Position numbers and translations under genes: made by a program. A stretch of DNA of 64,000 nt, from the NCBI GenBank assembly GCA_027577595.1, contig JANBRJ010000016.1:183212-247211 (forward strand). The letters are read 5' to 3'. Origin of the DNA: Coemansia sp. RSA 487 (lineage: Eukaryota; Kickxellomycota; Kickxellomycetes; Kickxellales; Kickxellaceae). The notes below the pieces were generated by a model that searched no databases, was not told the DNA's origin, and worked only from the letters and a program-made list of their open reading frames with translations. Positions 41,667 through 52,609 of the stretch are shown one piece after another (the first letter of the stretch is position 1; the number at the start of each line of letters is the position of its first letter).

Positions 41667-41847
41667 CCACATTGGCACGGGCAGAGACATAAATAAAGCT
41701 GGGCGGATTTTTACTATATAAATCCAGCTCCTTGCCTGGCTGGGTGCTTTTTTCTTTTCGTTCTATTATCCGCGTTGTCATAAATGTTTATATATCGCCA
41801 AGAATATTTCATTGTAGACTGCGTGAACACTGACCAGTAGAGACAAG
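41352..41847. other. MATE6-MATE7 spacer with AC/AT microsatellite
   Basis: 496 bp, AT-rich. It holds the microsatellite at 41611-41664 and a pyrimidine-rich leader before copy 7. No gene. Confidence 0.5.
41611..41664 (+). repeat. Compound (AC)n(AT)n microsatellite
   Basis: About nine AC units run directly into about sixteen AT units in the spacer before MATE copy 7. Such compound runs are prone to slippage and can form cruciforms. Confidence 0.9.
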
Positions 41848-43386
41848 ATGGCGACAACAAGTCAAAGCCAGCAGGGTGCTGCACAGGAGTCGGGTGAGAG
41901 TTGTGGTGTCGATGAAGCAACGCCGCTTCTTCATATGCCTTTATCAGAACTGGACCTTGCAATAGCAAATAACGACACTTCCGAATCCTACGTCTATGCC
42001 GCAAAGAGGGAGATCAAGTGGATTGCGTCGTCATCGTCTTTGACAACCTTAACGTTATTTCTGGAAGTTTCATTCTATACCGTCAACGTTCTGTCTGTCG
42101 GCCATCTAGGGGCAAAGGAACTTGGTGCTATGACTCTTGCTGCAACTTCTCAAATGATTATAGCAACGGCACCGACATTTGGGCTTCTTGCTGCTATGGA
42201 TACATTTTGCAGCACCGCTTATACAGCATCGCGCGACAAGACACTTGTTGGGTTCCATTTTCAGCGTGGAATCATTTCTGTGTGCACTCTTTTTGTTATT
42301 GCAGCACCGATACTGTGGAACTCTGAAAATATCCTCTTACTTTTAAAGCAAGATCCAGAGATTGCACATTTCGCGGGGCTGTATCTACGCATTCATATTC
42401 TGAGCATGCTGCCGTTTGTGCTTTTCGAGGCCACAAAGCGGTATCTACAAGCCCAAGGCATAATGCGTGCAGGTACAATTGTCACAATGATTGTTGCGCC
42501 AATTCACTGGATCAATAGCTATGTATTTGTGCGGTCGTCAAGATTCGGCATTGGTTTCGTGGGTGCACCGGTTATCAACGTATTCTCCAACTGTCTGTTA
42601 CTGATTGGAATTCTCTTGTACGCACGTAACAGCCGCGCTACAGAGACATGGGGCGGCTGGAAGCTAAGCGCATTCCACAACATGTGGGCATACTATCGCC
42701 TTGCAATTCCTGCAGTTATTACATTATGCTGTGATTGGATCTGCGTTGAGCTTCTTGCTCTCGGGGCATCATCTTTTGGAGCTAACCAGCTCGCCGGACA
42801 TGCCATTATGCTTAATTCTATTGGATTGATATATCAAGTGAGCAATGGTTTTGGGAGTAGCACGAGCCCTCGTATCGGAAACCTGATTGGTGCTGCAAAG
42901 GCCCGCCAAGCTCGTATTGCAGCCGATATGTCTATACTAGCATCGACGTTTATTGGAGTAGCAGGAACACTGTTCATTTCGCTGTGTGGTGGCTGGTGGA
43001 CACAATTATACACAGTTGATCCTAATGTAGCCCGCGAAACAGCGAGACTGATTCCTGTTGCCTGCGTACTCATTGTAAGTGATGGCCTAGAGGCTGTATT
43101 GAGTGCAATATTACGCGGGCTTGGGCGCCAAAAAGTCGGTGCAAACGTCCTCATATTTGGATATTATGTGTGTGGTGTACCAGCTGCAATCTATCTTGGG
43201 TATATAAAGCATATGGAAACACCTGGGCTCTGGTGGGGTTTGTGTATCGGTATTATTGTTGTCTCGTCTCTTCAGATCATCTACATATACCTGTGGATCG
43301 ACTGGAAGGACGAAGTGCGCCTTTGTCTGGTGCGGCTTAAAGGCAATAACAGCACCAACAACACAGTAGAAAACAGCTCTGAATAG
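41848..43386 (+). CDS. MATE-family transporter, copy 7
   Basis: Single exon, 512 residues from ATG 41848 (MATTSQSQQGAAQESGE). Acidic dileucine EATPLL as in copy 3, but the body belongs to the copy 4/5 subgroup (GVAGTLFISLCGGWWTQLYTVDPN). The segment TLAATSQMIIATAPTFGLLAAMDTF matches copy 2. The C-terminus (NNSTNNTVENSSE) resembles copy 3. It is therefore a patchwork of at least three other copies. GNLIGAAKARQAR has Ala where the others have Pro. Last gene of the array, convergent with PLD1, with stops 120 bp apart. Confidence 0.92.
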   Translation: MATTSQSQQGAAQESGESCGVDEATPLLHMPLSELDLAIANNDTSESYVYAAKREIKWIASSSSLTTLTLFLEVSFYTVNVLSVGHLGAKELGAMTLAATSQMIIATAPTFGLLAAMDTFCSTAYTASRDKTLVGFHFQRGIISVCTLFVIAAPILWNSENILLLLKQDPEIAHFAGLYLRIHILSMLPFVLFEATKRYLQAQGIMRAGTIVTMIVAPIHWINSYVFVRSSRFGIGFVGAPVINVFSNCLLLIGILLYARNSRATETWGGWKLSAFHNMWAYYRLAIPAVITLCCDWICVELLALGASSFGANQLAGHAIMLNSIGLIYQVSNGFGSSTSPRIGNLIGAAKARQARIAADMSILASTFIGVAGTLFISLCGGWWTQLYTVDPNVARETARLIPVACVLIVSDGLEAVLSAILRGLGRQKVGANVLIFGYYVCGVPAAIYLGYIKHMETPGLWWGLCIGIIVVSSLQIIYIYLWIDWKDEVRLCLVRLKGNNSTNNTVENSSE

Positions 43387-43506
43387 TTTTTTTTTAGCAA
43401 GTATTGGATACATTGTCGGGATTATCAAACGTCATCTTGTCCTCAGCAACTGCTGTCAGCCGTTCATGGTAAAAAAAAAGGCACACGAAAAGAATGAGGG
43501 TATTAG

Positions 43507-46500
43507 CTAGGTAAATACCTCGACAGGAACCAAAAGCTCTTTGTCGCCAAGCTTGGCACCTAGATTCTCATTCTTGAGGAAATTGAGCGGCATGGGCACC
43601 AAGTGGCCCCTGACGCCCTTGAGCAGCTCAAGAGTCTCTGCAGTTGATCTTGAGGGGAGTGCATGACCATGAGGCACTTCGGGTCCAGGAATGAACTTTT
43701 TGTACTGATCAAAAGTCTCAATCGTATTGTCTGGTACGCATCGGAACACGTCACGGAACAGTTCCTCGTTCCTCGAGGCGACGGACCACCAAAACTCCTG
43801 GAACTCGTCGGAAAGCGGGTCCTCGACGATCTTCCTGTTGCGCTTGATCTGCTGGAGCTCGGCGTCGGAGCGCTTTGTGTCTACGGGTGGCGAGCCGCCA
43901 AACATCTCGTACACATAGCGCATTTGGTCGACGCTGCCAAGGAGCCCCGAGTGCTCTTGACACAGCTGGATACGCAGCGAGTGCGCGAAGCGGGCCGCTT
44001 GATACGGTCGCCCGTTCATTGTCGTCACGACGGGCTGCGAGTCCTCAATCACCATGGCGACCTCCGAGTCGCGATTGCCGACCATCGATCGGTCGTTGAT
44101 GTTGGCCGATCCCATTACCACGTACCGGTCGTCGACGATCATCAGCTTGCAGTGCACGTACACCAGCTCCGTGACGATCTGGTCGATGATCTCGGGCTCG
44201 ATATGGACGATCTCAGGCGCCTCATCAGCCATCTTTGGTTGCGTGTTCATCGTGCCCGGTTCTGCCTGAGCCGTGTGGCGTGCTATAGGCGGCGACTGGC
44301 TTTCCATCTGCCGTTTGCCCTGCGAAGGTCGCTGCTCGATGTTGTCACTTTGCCGCTTCCTTCCAAACACCTCGTGCTCCATCACCTGGGGTCCAGAGCG
44401 CGGCGCCGGCGCAGGTGGATACACAGATGTGCTGCTAGTGATGTCCGATATTATCTTGCCAGCTGCAGCCTTGGCACGCGATGTCTGGCTGTTGCCGCTA
44501 TAGGTGCCTGTCTTCGATGATCGATGGCTCTGTCTGGTTGCTTGGTCCACGTCGGCTACCTCCCCTGCAAGGCGTCTGATGTCGCTGATGTCGCCCGAAT
44601 CAACAAGCTGCCTCTCACGCAAGTACTCGGCGCCCGAGAACTCGGGAAGCACAGTGGGCTGGGTGCGCTCCACGGATCTCCCTTCCTGCTGGTCACCCAA
44701 GAACGCAGCGTCCTTGGGCGTCCGTCCGTGGACCTTTGGCGGGTGCACGTAGTTATCAACATCCGCCAAATCCACATGCACGTTGGAGTTGGTGAACTCA
44801 GAATCCGAATCTCTGCGCTCCAGGTCGGCTATCCCGTATTTGTGCAGTCGCTTGTGCAGCTTTTGCCCGGCTGTGCCACTGGTTTTTGTCTGTTGCCGCC
44901 CGGGGATCCGTGGCTTGCCATAGTGCTTGATGTGCTCGGTGCCACGGAGCAAGTACCGGAACGCTGTTCTCCGCCTACCCTCCTTGTCGATCCGCTGGCT
45001 GTAATGCATGCGCGGCTCGCCTTCGTGGTCGTCATCGTAGCTGTAATCCTCCTCATTTTCGGACGATGAACAGGAGGAGGAGCGGGAGCGATGAGAACTG
45101 TGTTTTGATTCTGCCTCGCCCTGGCGGTTGCTGTCCCGGTCGCCCATAAAGAATCCGCGGAGCCCCGAAAACGACGATCTTTGGCGCGGCAGTGTCTTGC
45201 GCGGCAAGTTGAACGACCTACGCCCAGCAGTCTGCTGCTGTTGCTGCTGCTTTTGCTGGTGATTGTGGTGATGGTGGTGGAACAGATGGTGATGATGTTG
45301 CGAGCCTGCAGTGCTTTCAGCAATAGCGCTCTGGTGGTCCTGCGAGCGGCGTGACATCTCGCGCGAAACGCGTGCAGGGTTGTCTTGCATTGGGAAGGCG
45401 TCAGCAGCAAATGCCTCATCCGGCCGCCGGAACGAGTACTCGCCTGCTACTGCTGCTATGGACGCGCCCGGGCTGTTGAACGAGAGCGATGCTGGGGGCG
45501 CGGGAACAGCTCCTCCATGGATGCTGTGGTTTGCAATTGTGGCTGCCTTCAAGCTGCCCTCTTCGGGAGGAGTAGCGTGCGGCGGACCAACAACGTGAAC
45601 ATTCGGCGCAGCAACAGGCTCAGCTTCCTCCGCCTTCACGCTGCGCTCAATGGTTGGCACGCCTTGCTTTTGCAAAAGCTGCTCAAATCCAGGCACCTCT
45701 TGCGGCGCATTGCCTGCAAGCGCATTGACGTCCTGCGCAACGCTGCCGTCAGCGTATCTACGAATAACGTCATATGTGCGAAGGCCAAAGAAGCGGATGT
45801 AGTCGTGCATGTCGATTCCTTCCTTGTCAAGCTGTGATGCTATAGAGTGGTCGCCGCGGCATATGGACTGGTATTGCCAGTGCATGACGAGCTTGAGCGT
45901 AGCGGCGCCCATCGCATTGACGTCGCCCTCGAACGCCGGCATAAGCGGGATGATGATAAAGACGCGGAACCGCTCACCCCGCTTGTGCGCGCGCTTAACG
46001 CGGTCGACCAGAGCCTCGGCAATGCGGTTCTTGATGGTGTAGTTCGGGTCCTCTCTGGCGTTGGAGACAAAGAACTGGTTCTCGATGTAGATAAAGTGCT
46101 TTGCGTTCCGGATCATCTCGCAGTAGGCCGTGTGGATGGAGCTTTCCTTTGTAATGCCCAGCGACCACTCGGCTGACGATCGCAGCAATTGCGTGCGGCA
46201 CGATCCGCGGTACTGCAAGTCGTTGCGCGTGGCAGAGTACTCGCCCTTGGGCATCAGGAACGGCATGTGCGTCTTTGCCATGCCCTTGGAGCTCTTGATA
46301 AAGTTCCAGCGCTGAATGAAATGGCGCGCTATGTCGCGTGTCGGCTGCCCGATCATCGCCATGTGTACATCATGCCACGGCATGCGCGGCGTCGTGCGGC
46401 GGTCGATGAGGGTGTCCTCGTAGTCGTTGACGTTGGCAAAGTCATGGATGCGCGCATTGTTGTAGTCCTGGCCAAAGAAGTTCTGCAGGTGCGAGAACGG

Positions 46501-49452
46501 TCGGCCCTTGTACGGCAAGAAGTAGTCGGCCAGCCGGTGGCCGTGGGTGTCGTAGCGGCCCCAGCACAGGTCGAGTCCACCGATGAAGCCGAAGGTGTTG
46601 TCGACGATGACCATCTTCTCGTGGTGGGCCCAGAACATGGTTCCGCCGGCCAGGTGGTCCGGGTGCCGCTGGACCATGATGTTTGGGTGCAGCGACTGCA
46701 GCTTGCGCTTGGTGTAGGCGGAGTTGATCGTTAGCGACACGGTGACCTCCTTGTACACCAGGACGTAGATCTTGATTCCCTCCTCCGCCTTGCGCTTGAG
46801 GAGGCGGTCGATGCGGTACTCCTCGTTGAGCGCATATGGGCGGCGCAGGTGCAGCTCGGGCGAGAGCCACCAGTCCATGATGTAGATGCAGTCGGTTGCG
46901 TTCTCCAGAGCCTCGGACACCGCGTAGAAGTAGTCGTCGCCGTCGACGAACCATATGACGCGGCTGTCGTCGCGGATCGGCGCAAACGACGAAAAGCGGT
47001 GCGGCTGGGCCCACGCGGACGATGCTTTCATTTCGGTGATGGAGTGGCGCCACTCGTTGATGATACGCTCGCTGTCGCTGCGGAGCTGGATCCTGCGGTA
47101 CTCGTTGGAGATCGTGATGCGGTAGGGGAACAGCGGGTTGTGGCCGGTCTTCTTGCGGAACTTGATGTCGAACTGCGGGTCAGCAAACAGCACGTCGGTC
47201 GGGTACGGATCGGAGATGTGGTTGCAGAAGGCGATGTACGAGTCGCGCACAAGCACCCACTGGCGTGACCAGCGGCGGAGGTCGTGCGGCGTGCACCACA
47301 TGCCCGTGGTGTGTTCTACGCGGCGATCCATGTTGCCTTCCTTGCCCTTCCACCCGACGTCCTTGACAATAGACACTGCGCTGAGCTCCAGGAACGTACA
47401 TACCTCGTAGGCCGGCCGCATGTTGAGCGCACGCAGCAGCTTGAGCAGATAGGTCTCGAGCGCCTGCTTGCGGTCGATGGTCGCCTGCTGCATGCGAGAG
47501 CTCTGGTGCTGGCTGTGGCCCGGCTTTAGCGACCGAGCCTTCTCCAGCGCGTAGCTAAGCTGTTGCGGAAACGCCGGCAGCTGTGCGACGCGGCCCTTGA
47601 ACTTACGCAGCGTCAGCATTGTGTGCAGCGACAGAAAGTCGTTGAGTCTGCGGTGGATCACCCACTTTGCGTCACCGTACTGCAGCTCGATGCGCACCGT
47701 CGAGTGCTGCTCCTCCTCCTCGGCTCCCACCACCGCGCCGCCGACGACGACGTTGAGGCGGATGGCGTCAAAAATCACCGGCGGTGCGCGGTGGCCATGC
47801 TCGTCGCGCATAAAGTGGAACATCGGGACGAACATTGCGTCCTGCAGGAACGGGAATACGCCCCGCGCCCCCGCGCTCTTCATGCTGCGCGGTGTCTTGC
47901 GTGTAATCGCCGACGCCAGCACCACCGCACGCTTGAACTTGCTGCGAATATCCTCCATGCGCTTGCGCTTATTTGCGTTGTCTTCGCCGTCGGCCTCGTC
48001 CTCACCACCGCTCTCGTTATGCACATCGTCGTCAGCCTCGCCCTCGCCCTCGACCTCGCCCTCACCATCGCCTTCGCCTTCGTCGTGTGGGCCAAAAAGG
48101 CGCCCCAGAAGCGCGCCTGTGCCATAGTGCGTCGGCTCGTGCTGTGTCTTCTCTCGATGGCCGAGCATGCTGGCGCTGCTCTTGCGGTTCCGTAGATGTG
48201 GAAAATGCCCATGCCGATGCTCGCTTGGCTTATCTTCAACAAACGATCCAACGAGCTTGCCGCTGTTGTCAAGTCTGTTATTTATTCTGCTGGCATCTGT
48301 GTGGTCAGCAATCGGCGCCATCTTGAACGCAGGAGACAGTGCTGTTGTAGATGTTGCTGGCCCATGGTCGAATTGCAACCCAGAGCCCGTCGACGATGCA
48401 CCGGTGTTGGATCTTTCACGGTTTGCGATGGCTGCAAATGGCGTTGTCGGGTGGCTATACGAGCCCGCTCTGCTCTGCTGCTGGTTGGCCGATCCATGCG
48501 CAAACGTATTTCTGCCGTTTCCAAAGTTCTCGTCTGACCTACGAAGATAAAGTCGTGTAGGTGGTTGCTTAGTTAAATGTGCTTGGTGGCGGCTGTGGTG
48601 GATAGCATAGCATGCATTGCAAATGGTAAGAATAAGGTGATGTCACAGTCAAAGCTCGAGCTTCAAAGCGATAACAATAGAAATAGTGCGATGGCGTGAA
48701 CATTCTACAATAGAAGCCCAATGGTTGGCAAGCCCACATGCAAGCAAGGAGGAATGAGAGGATGCGGAAACTTGATAACAAAGGCAATGTGGGGGAGAGG
48801 AATCACTGAACACATGTGGGATATTGTGCCGCAGGACTAGCGGGAAAGGATGGGGGAGAGATAAAGGTTGCATGGTTAGCATCATTAGGCAGATGATATC
48901 AAAAAGAACGAGACAGCAAAGCATTTACTCCAACAACCCCCTTAGCAACAAAAAACACAAACAAGGACTCCCTTACTCATACACATACTGGACATCACCA
49001 TGCGCCAACGCATCCTCGCCGATTCCAGGGACACGCAACTCCAGGTCAGCATGGTCGCCGCCCTTACCACGCTCGTGGTCGTGTGTGGCCGAGCGCTGCG
49101 ATATGGTTGTGAACAGCTTGTCCCAGCCACTGACGCTTCGCCGGTGCGCGTACGACTGGCTGCTCGAGTGCGACTGTGCGCTGATAGCTGACACTGCCGT
49201 AAACGGAGACGTCGGCGACGATGGCTGCGTTGGTGGAGCGTTGGTGGCGCCGCCAAACGTGTTGCTTCGCCGGCCCGCTATCGTTGTCGTGGTGCCGTTG
49301 GGTACGGCGTCTGCCTGATGGCCATTTGACTCCGTCGGCGTGACGCCGACTGTGTTGCTTTTGTAGACAGCATGCCCGGCAGACTTAAGACCTTGTTGCA
49401 TGCGTTGTGTGCTGGTCGGGCTGCCTTGCTCGCCGTCTTCAATAAAGACCAT
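43507..49452 (-). CDS. PLD1: Phospholipase D1 (PX-PH type, SPO14-like) with giant internal insert
   Basis: Two exons, 49452-48983 and 48538-43507, joined across a 444-nt intron in phase 2, giving 1833 residues. The continuous frame of exon 2 has no ATG before 48321, so exon 1 (MVFIEDGEQGSP) is needed. PX domain ~390-540, PH domain ~575-670 (RQWVLVRDSYIAF). The first HKD motif is HHEKMVIVDNTFGFIGGLD near residue 795. The second is VHCKLMIVDDRYVVMGSANINDRS near 1616. The enzyme hydrolyses phosphatidylcholine to phosphatidic acid and is PI(4,5)P2-regulated; in yeast it supports sporulation and membrane traffic. The two HKD motifs are ~820 residues apart, against about 430 in human PLD1 (His464/His896). 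The extra sequence (~1090-1610) is disordered, with His-, Gln- and Ser-rich runs. Strong codon-level evidence; the first exon is slightly less certain. Confidence 0.92.
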
Positions 49453-50983
49453 TTCGCACTGGACAGAGATGAATGAAAAACTACAAGGCTACAATAAAAA
49501 AGACGAAATATGGTAAATTGAGGAAATTAGAAGCGCTAAAGGAGAAAAATAAATAGAAAAAAGGCACAGCAGCAGAAAAGAAGACAACTTTGCCAATCTG
49601 CAAGGGGCGAAGGAAAGGTTTTGTGCCTTTCCTTCAATCGTTCCCAGACAACAATTCGTTGTCAATATGATGGCATATCCGATGATGTATGCTTTTCCCG
49701 CCATCTCAAGTCCTGTTCAATGGCCGCCGCTCTGATTTCAAGGAGGATGCGGAAGTAAGCATGAAGTTATGCTGTGTGTTTTTTTCTTGGCACACTCGAT
49801 GAATAGCAGGTGCAGGTGCACAGACAAACAAGCAGGGGGTTCTTCTGCCAGAAACGAAAGCGAAAGATTACTGCAAAAAGAAAACTCGAACAAGGCCGCC
49901 GTGACTTTGAAATTTCAGAATTAGCAGGCACGTGAACACACAAAAGCGTGGCTGCTGACAATAAGGACAGCGGACGGTTGAATCGAGTCGGGGAGGGACC
50001 CGACCGGTGGCGCTCAAAAGGAAACAATGCGTTGCCAGCGCCGGTTCATCACATTTTACTGCTTATTTACAAATTTATTTTCTTGCACCCAGAAAAGTGC
50101 AGTCCGGTAGCATCGAGATGTGGCAAACCAGAAAAAGCACAGGCAAAGGAAGCTGATAGCCACGTGCAAGGAAAATGACCACATGCGATCAGCGGATGCC
50201 AGTTTATTTTAGGTGAGAGCATATATCTGCCATAGTCTTTGGATAGGGGACGACGGTTGCTTACTAACTCCCTTTTAGCCCTGCGCAGCACATAACGGGA
50301 AAAGGTGGTTGCATCTGGAAGACGAACAGTGACACCGGCAAATGAAGGAAGAGGAGGGAAGAGGCACTTGAAAATTTTCGTGGTCAGCGAAAAAAAAAAT
50401 GTAAACATGGGGGGAAAAAGACAAAAATAAAATTTTAGTACACTCTACCCTCTCCCTTTTTTTCTCCACAACTTTCCTCCTTCGTCCTTTTTTTTCCTCC
50501 CCCCTCTTTCGTGTTGCTCTATCCTTTCCTATTTTTTATTTTCGCCTTTTCCAGGTGCTTTGCTTGTTAACTTAACCTGTCTGTCCTTTTTTAGCACTCT
50601 GTGTTCAATCTTTTAGCTTTGCATTGCAAGACATTTACTCTTTTTTTCGTTTCTCTGGTTTGTACATCAGCAAATTCTACAACACTTACTCATTGAGCGT
50701 CCGTATTTGTACTTGTTGCGCTCCACTACTTGCCCGTGCGCACAGACACAGACACAGACACACCTACTACGGACCTAGGCAGAAGACTTACAGCTGAAAA
50801 GGATAGTTTAAAAGCTGCTGCTAAAATATTGTGGATAATACATTGCCAGCGCTGGACAACCCCCCCCATCAACATAGCTTTCCTTCACCCTTTTAGGCGT
50901 GGAAGAGACAGAAGGTTAACGGGGAGAAAAGGCGCTTTTATTCAAACACCCCCTTGTACTATATAGACACAACAAACATCCAA
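49453..50983. promoter_or_regulatory. Divergent spacer PLD1-ARL8
   Basis: 1.5 kb without a gene. The PLD1 side (49480-49590) is purine-rich on the plus strand. The ARL8 side has a very pyrimidine-rich plus strand (50440-50560, long C/T runs). A CAGACA triplet repeat is at 50741-50760. ORFs here are low-complexity. Confidence 0.5.
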
Positions 50984-51559
50984 ATGGCATCGATTCTTAA
51001 GGCAATATTGGACTGGCTTCGGAGCCTGTTTTGGAAAGAGGAAATGGAGCTAACGCTGGTCGGGCTGCAGAACTCTGGCAAGACAACGCTTGTGAATGTG
51101 ATAGCATCGGGGCAGTTCACCGAGGATATGATCCCCACTGTGGGCTTCAACATGCGCAAAGTCACCAAGGGCAACGTGACGATGAAGCTGTGGGACATTG
51201 GCGGCCAGCCGCGGTTCCGGAGCATGTGGGAGAGGTACTGTCGCGGCGTCAATGCCATTGTGTTTGTCATAGACGCAGCGGACCATGCAAAGCTGGACCA
51301 GGCGCGTGCTGAACTCTGGAGTCTGCTGGAGAAGCCACAGCTGGCAAACATCCCGGTTCTGGTGCTGGGTAACAAGAACGACTTGGACGAAGCGCTGACT
51401 GTGGACCAGCTGATTGAGGCTATGAATCTGCAAGCCATTACGTCGCGTGAAGTTGCGTGCTACTCGATCTCTGCAAAGAACCAGATCAACATCGACATTA
51501 CGCTCAAGTGGCTAATCAAGCACTCATCGTCATCGTCACCATCGGCGCTGATGTCTTGA
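50984..51559 (+). CDS. ARL8: ARL8, lysosomal/vacuolar Arf-like small GTPase
   Basis: Single exon, 191 residues from ATG 50984 (the in-frame TTG at 50954 is rejected). It is collinear with animal Arl8 (186 residues): amphipathic N-terminal helix [20 protein letters not shown]-loop GLQNSGKT (27-34), switch [13 protein letters not shown], switch [21 protein letters not shown] (from residue 70), NKND (130-133) and a C-terminal SAK-like [18 protein letters not shown]. Like Arl8 it lacks the Gly2 myristoylation site of Arf (residue 2 is Ala). In animals it binds the lysosome through an acetylated N-terminal helix and recruits kinesin adaptors and HOPS. Budding yeast has no orthologue. A Ser-rich tail ([11 protein letters not shown]) is lineage-specific. 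Confidence 0.96.
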   Translation: MASILKAILDWLRSLFWKEEMELTLVGLQNSGKTTLVNVIASGQFTEDMIPTVGFNMRKVTKGNVTMKLWDIGGQPRFRSMWERYCRGVNAIVFVIDAADHAKLDQARAELWSLLEKPQLANIPVLVLGNKNDLDEALTVDQLIEAMNLQAITSREVACYSISAKNQINIDITLKWLIKHSSSSSPSALMS

Positions 51560-52331
51560 GAAGGGGGTGCATCTTTGCTTTTTTTATAGCAGCAACAGAT
51601 CGTAAAGCAGTCTCGGAATCTTGTTCGGCATATCCACTCGTACAAACACAAGAGTAATTACGCACTTCATCAGCTTTATTTTTTCCTTCCAGCACCATCC
51701 TCCCATTCTCAAACTCTCTTTCTCTCTTTCCAGGCACATTCCACCACCCGTTTTCAGATTCCTTTTTTAAATTTGTTGAAGATACTTCTTTTTTATCTCA
51801 TACATCAACACGTTATTTCTTTTCGATCATTCTAATTGCGTCGAATGGTGAGAGGTTTGCGGTGGCGACAATACATTTTGCGTTCCAAGAAAAAGATGTT
51901 TGTGCAGGCGTGGCAAGTCGTTTGCGTCGGCTGATGCTATATTTGCGCTTTGGAAGCAAGAGGCATAAACTGAGCTTTGTGGAGAAAGCCGTTTGCTACA
52001 CACGTGTTATTCCACGCTAAAATGGACTGGCTTCTCGGTCTCCTTGAGCGCACCAATGAACCCATGTATGGGGCCTGTGGAAGTGGATGATGCTTTGACT
52101 CCTTGTTCACGCATGTCCAACCGAGATCTGAAGAGATAAACATCTGTGACTGCTTTTTGGAAATGGTACTAGTCATTTGTGTTTTCTCGTGTGTTTTCCT
52201 GCTTTGCAATGACGCATATTCCACACCAGCCGGTGCAAACGACTTTTTGTTGGAACACAAAACGTGCTATCTCCACCGCAAACCTTTGACTATTCGTGTG
52301 ACGGATTTACCATGGACCCAGGTGCGATAAC

Positions 52332-52361
52332 GATTCGGCTCTCAAATGGCAGAGCCGAATC
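52332..52361. repeat. Hairpin 1 of triple-hairpin cluster
   Basis: GATTCGGCTCT (52332-52342) is the exact reverse complement of AGAGCCGAATC (52351-52361): an 11-bp perfect stem with an 8-nt loop. Confidence 0.95.
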
Positions 52362-52362
52362 A

Positions 52363-52397
52363 CAATATGATTGACTCAACGCGAGTCAATCATATTG
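52363..52397. repeat. Hairpin 2 of triple-hairpin cluster
   Basis: CAATATGATTGACTC (52363-52377) pairs exactly with GAGTCAATCATATTG (52383-52397): a 15-bp perfect stem with the loop AACGC. It starts one base after hairpin 1 ends. The inner arms carry inverted TGACTC half-sites. Confidence 0.95.
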
Positions 52398-52398
52398 C

Positions 52399-52425
52399 TG
52401 GATAGCATATATGGCATGCTATCCA
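52399..52425. repeat. Hairpin 3 of triple-hairpin cluster
   Basis: TGGATAGCAT (52399-52408) pairs exactly with ATGCTATCCA (52416-52425): a 10-bp perfect stem with a 7-nt loop, again one base after the previous hairpin. Confidence 0.95.
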
Positions 52426-52587
52426 ATTATCCAAAGTGTTTTTTATATACGGCTATAAAATCCATGATTGAATGAATAAAAAAAAGCTTTTAGTTCCGTT
52501 TTTGGATCCTTGCAACACCAGGATAAAATAACTAGTTTTCAGATGTGTTCTTCAAACCCAGATAAAAAGAAAAATAAATCATAATCC

Positions 52588-52609
52588 TTGCCTTTTAGAA
52601 GAAAGGCAA
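52588..52609. repeat. Short hairpin downstream of the triple cluster
   Basis: TTGCCTTT (52588-52595) and AAAGGCAA (52602-52609) form an 8-bp stem with loop TAGAAG. On its own it is weak evidence of function. Confidence 0.7.

Noticed and set aside
29417-43386. Horizontal transfer of the MATE array from bacteria
   Set aside because: The proteins have the eukaryotic MATE type (about 511 residues, acidic dileucine N-terminus). The lower GC than CYM1 and PLD1 is noticeable but not enough to claim transfer.
47563-48326. Plus-strand ORFs of 117-210 codons opposite PLD1
   Set aside because: They are shadow frames of a GC-rich coding strand, with His/Arg/Ala-rich composition and no domains.
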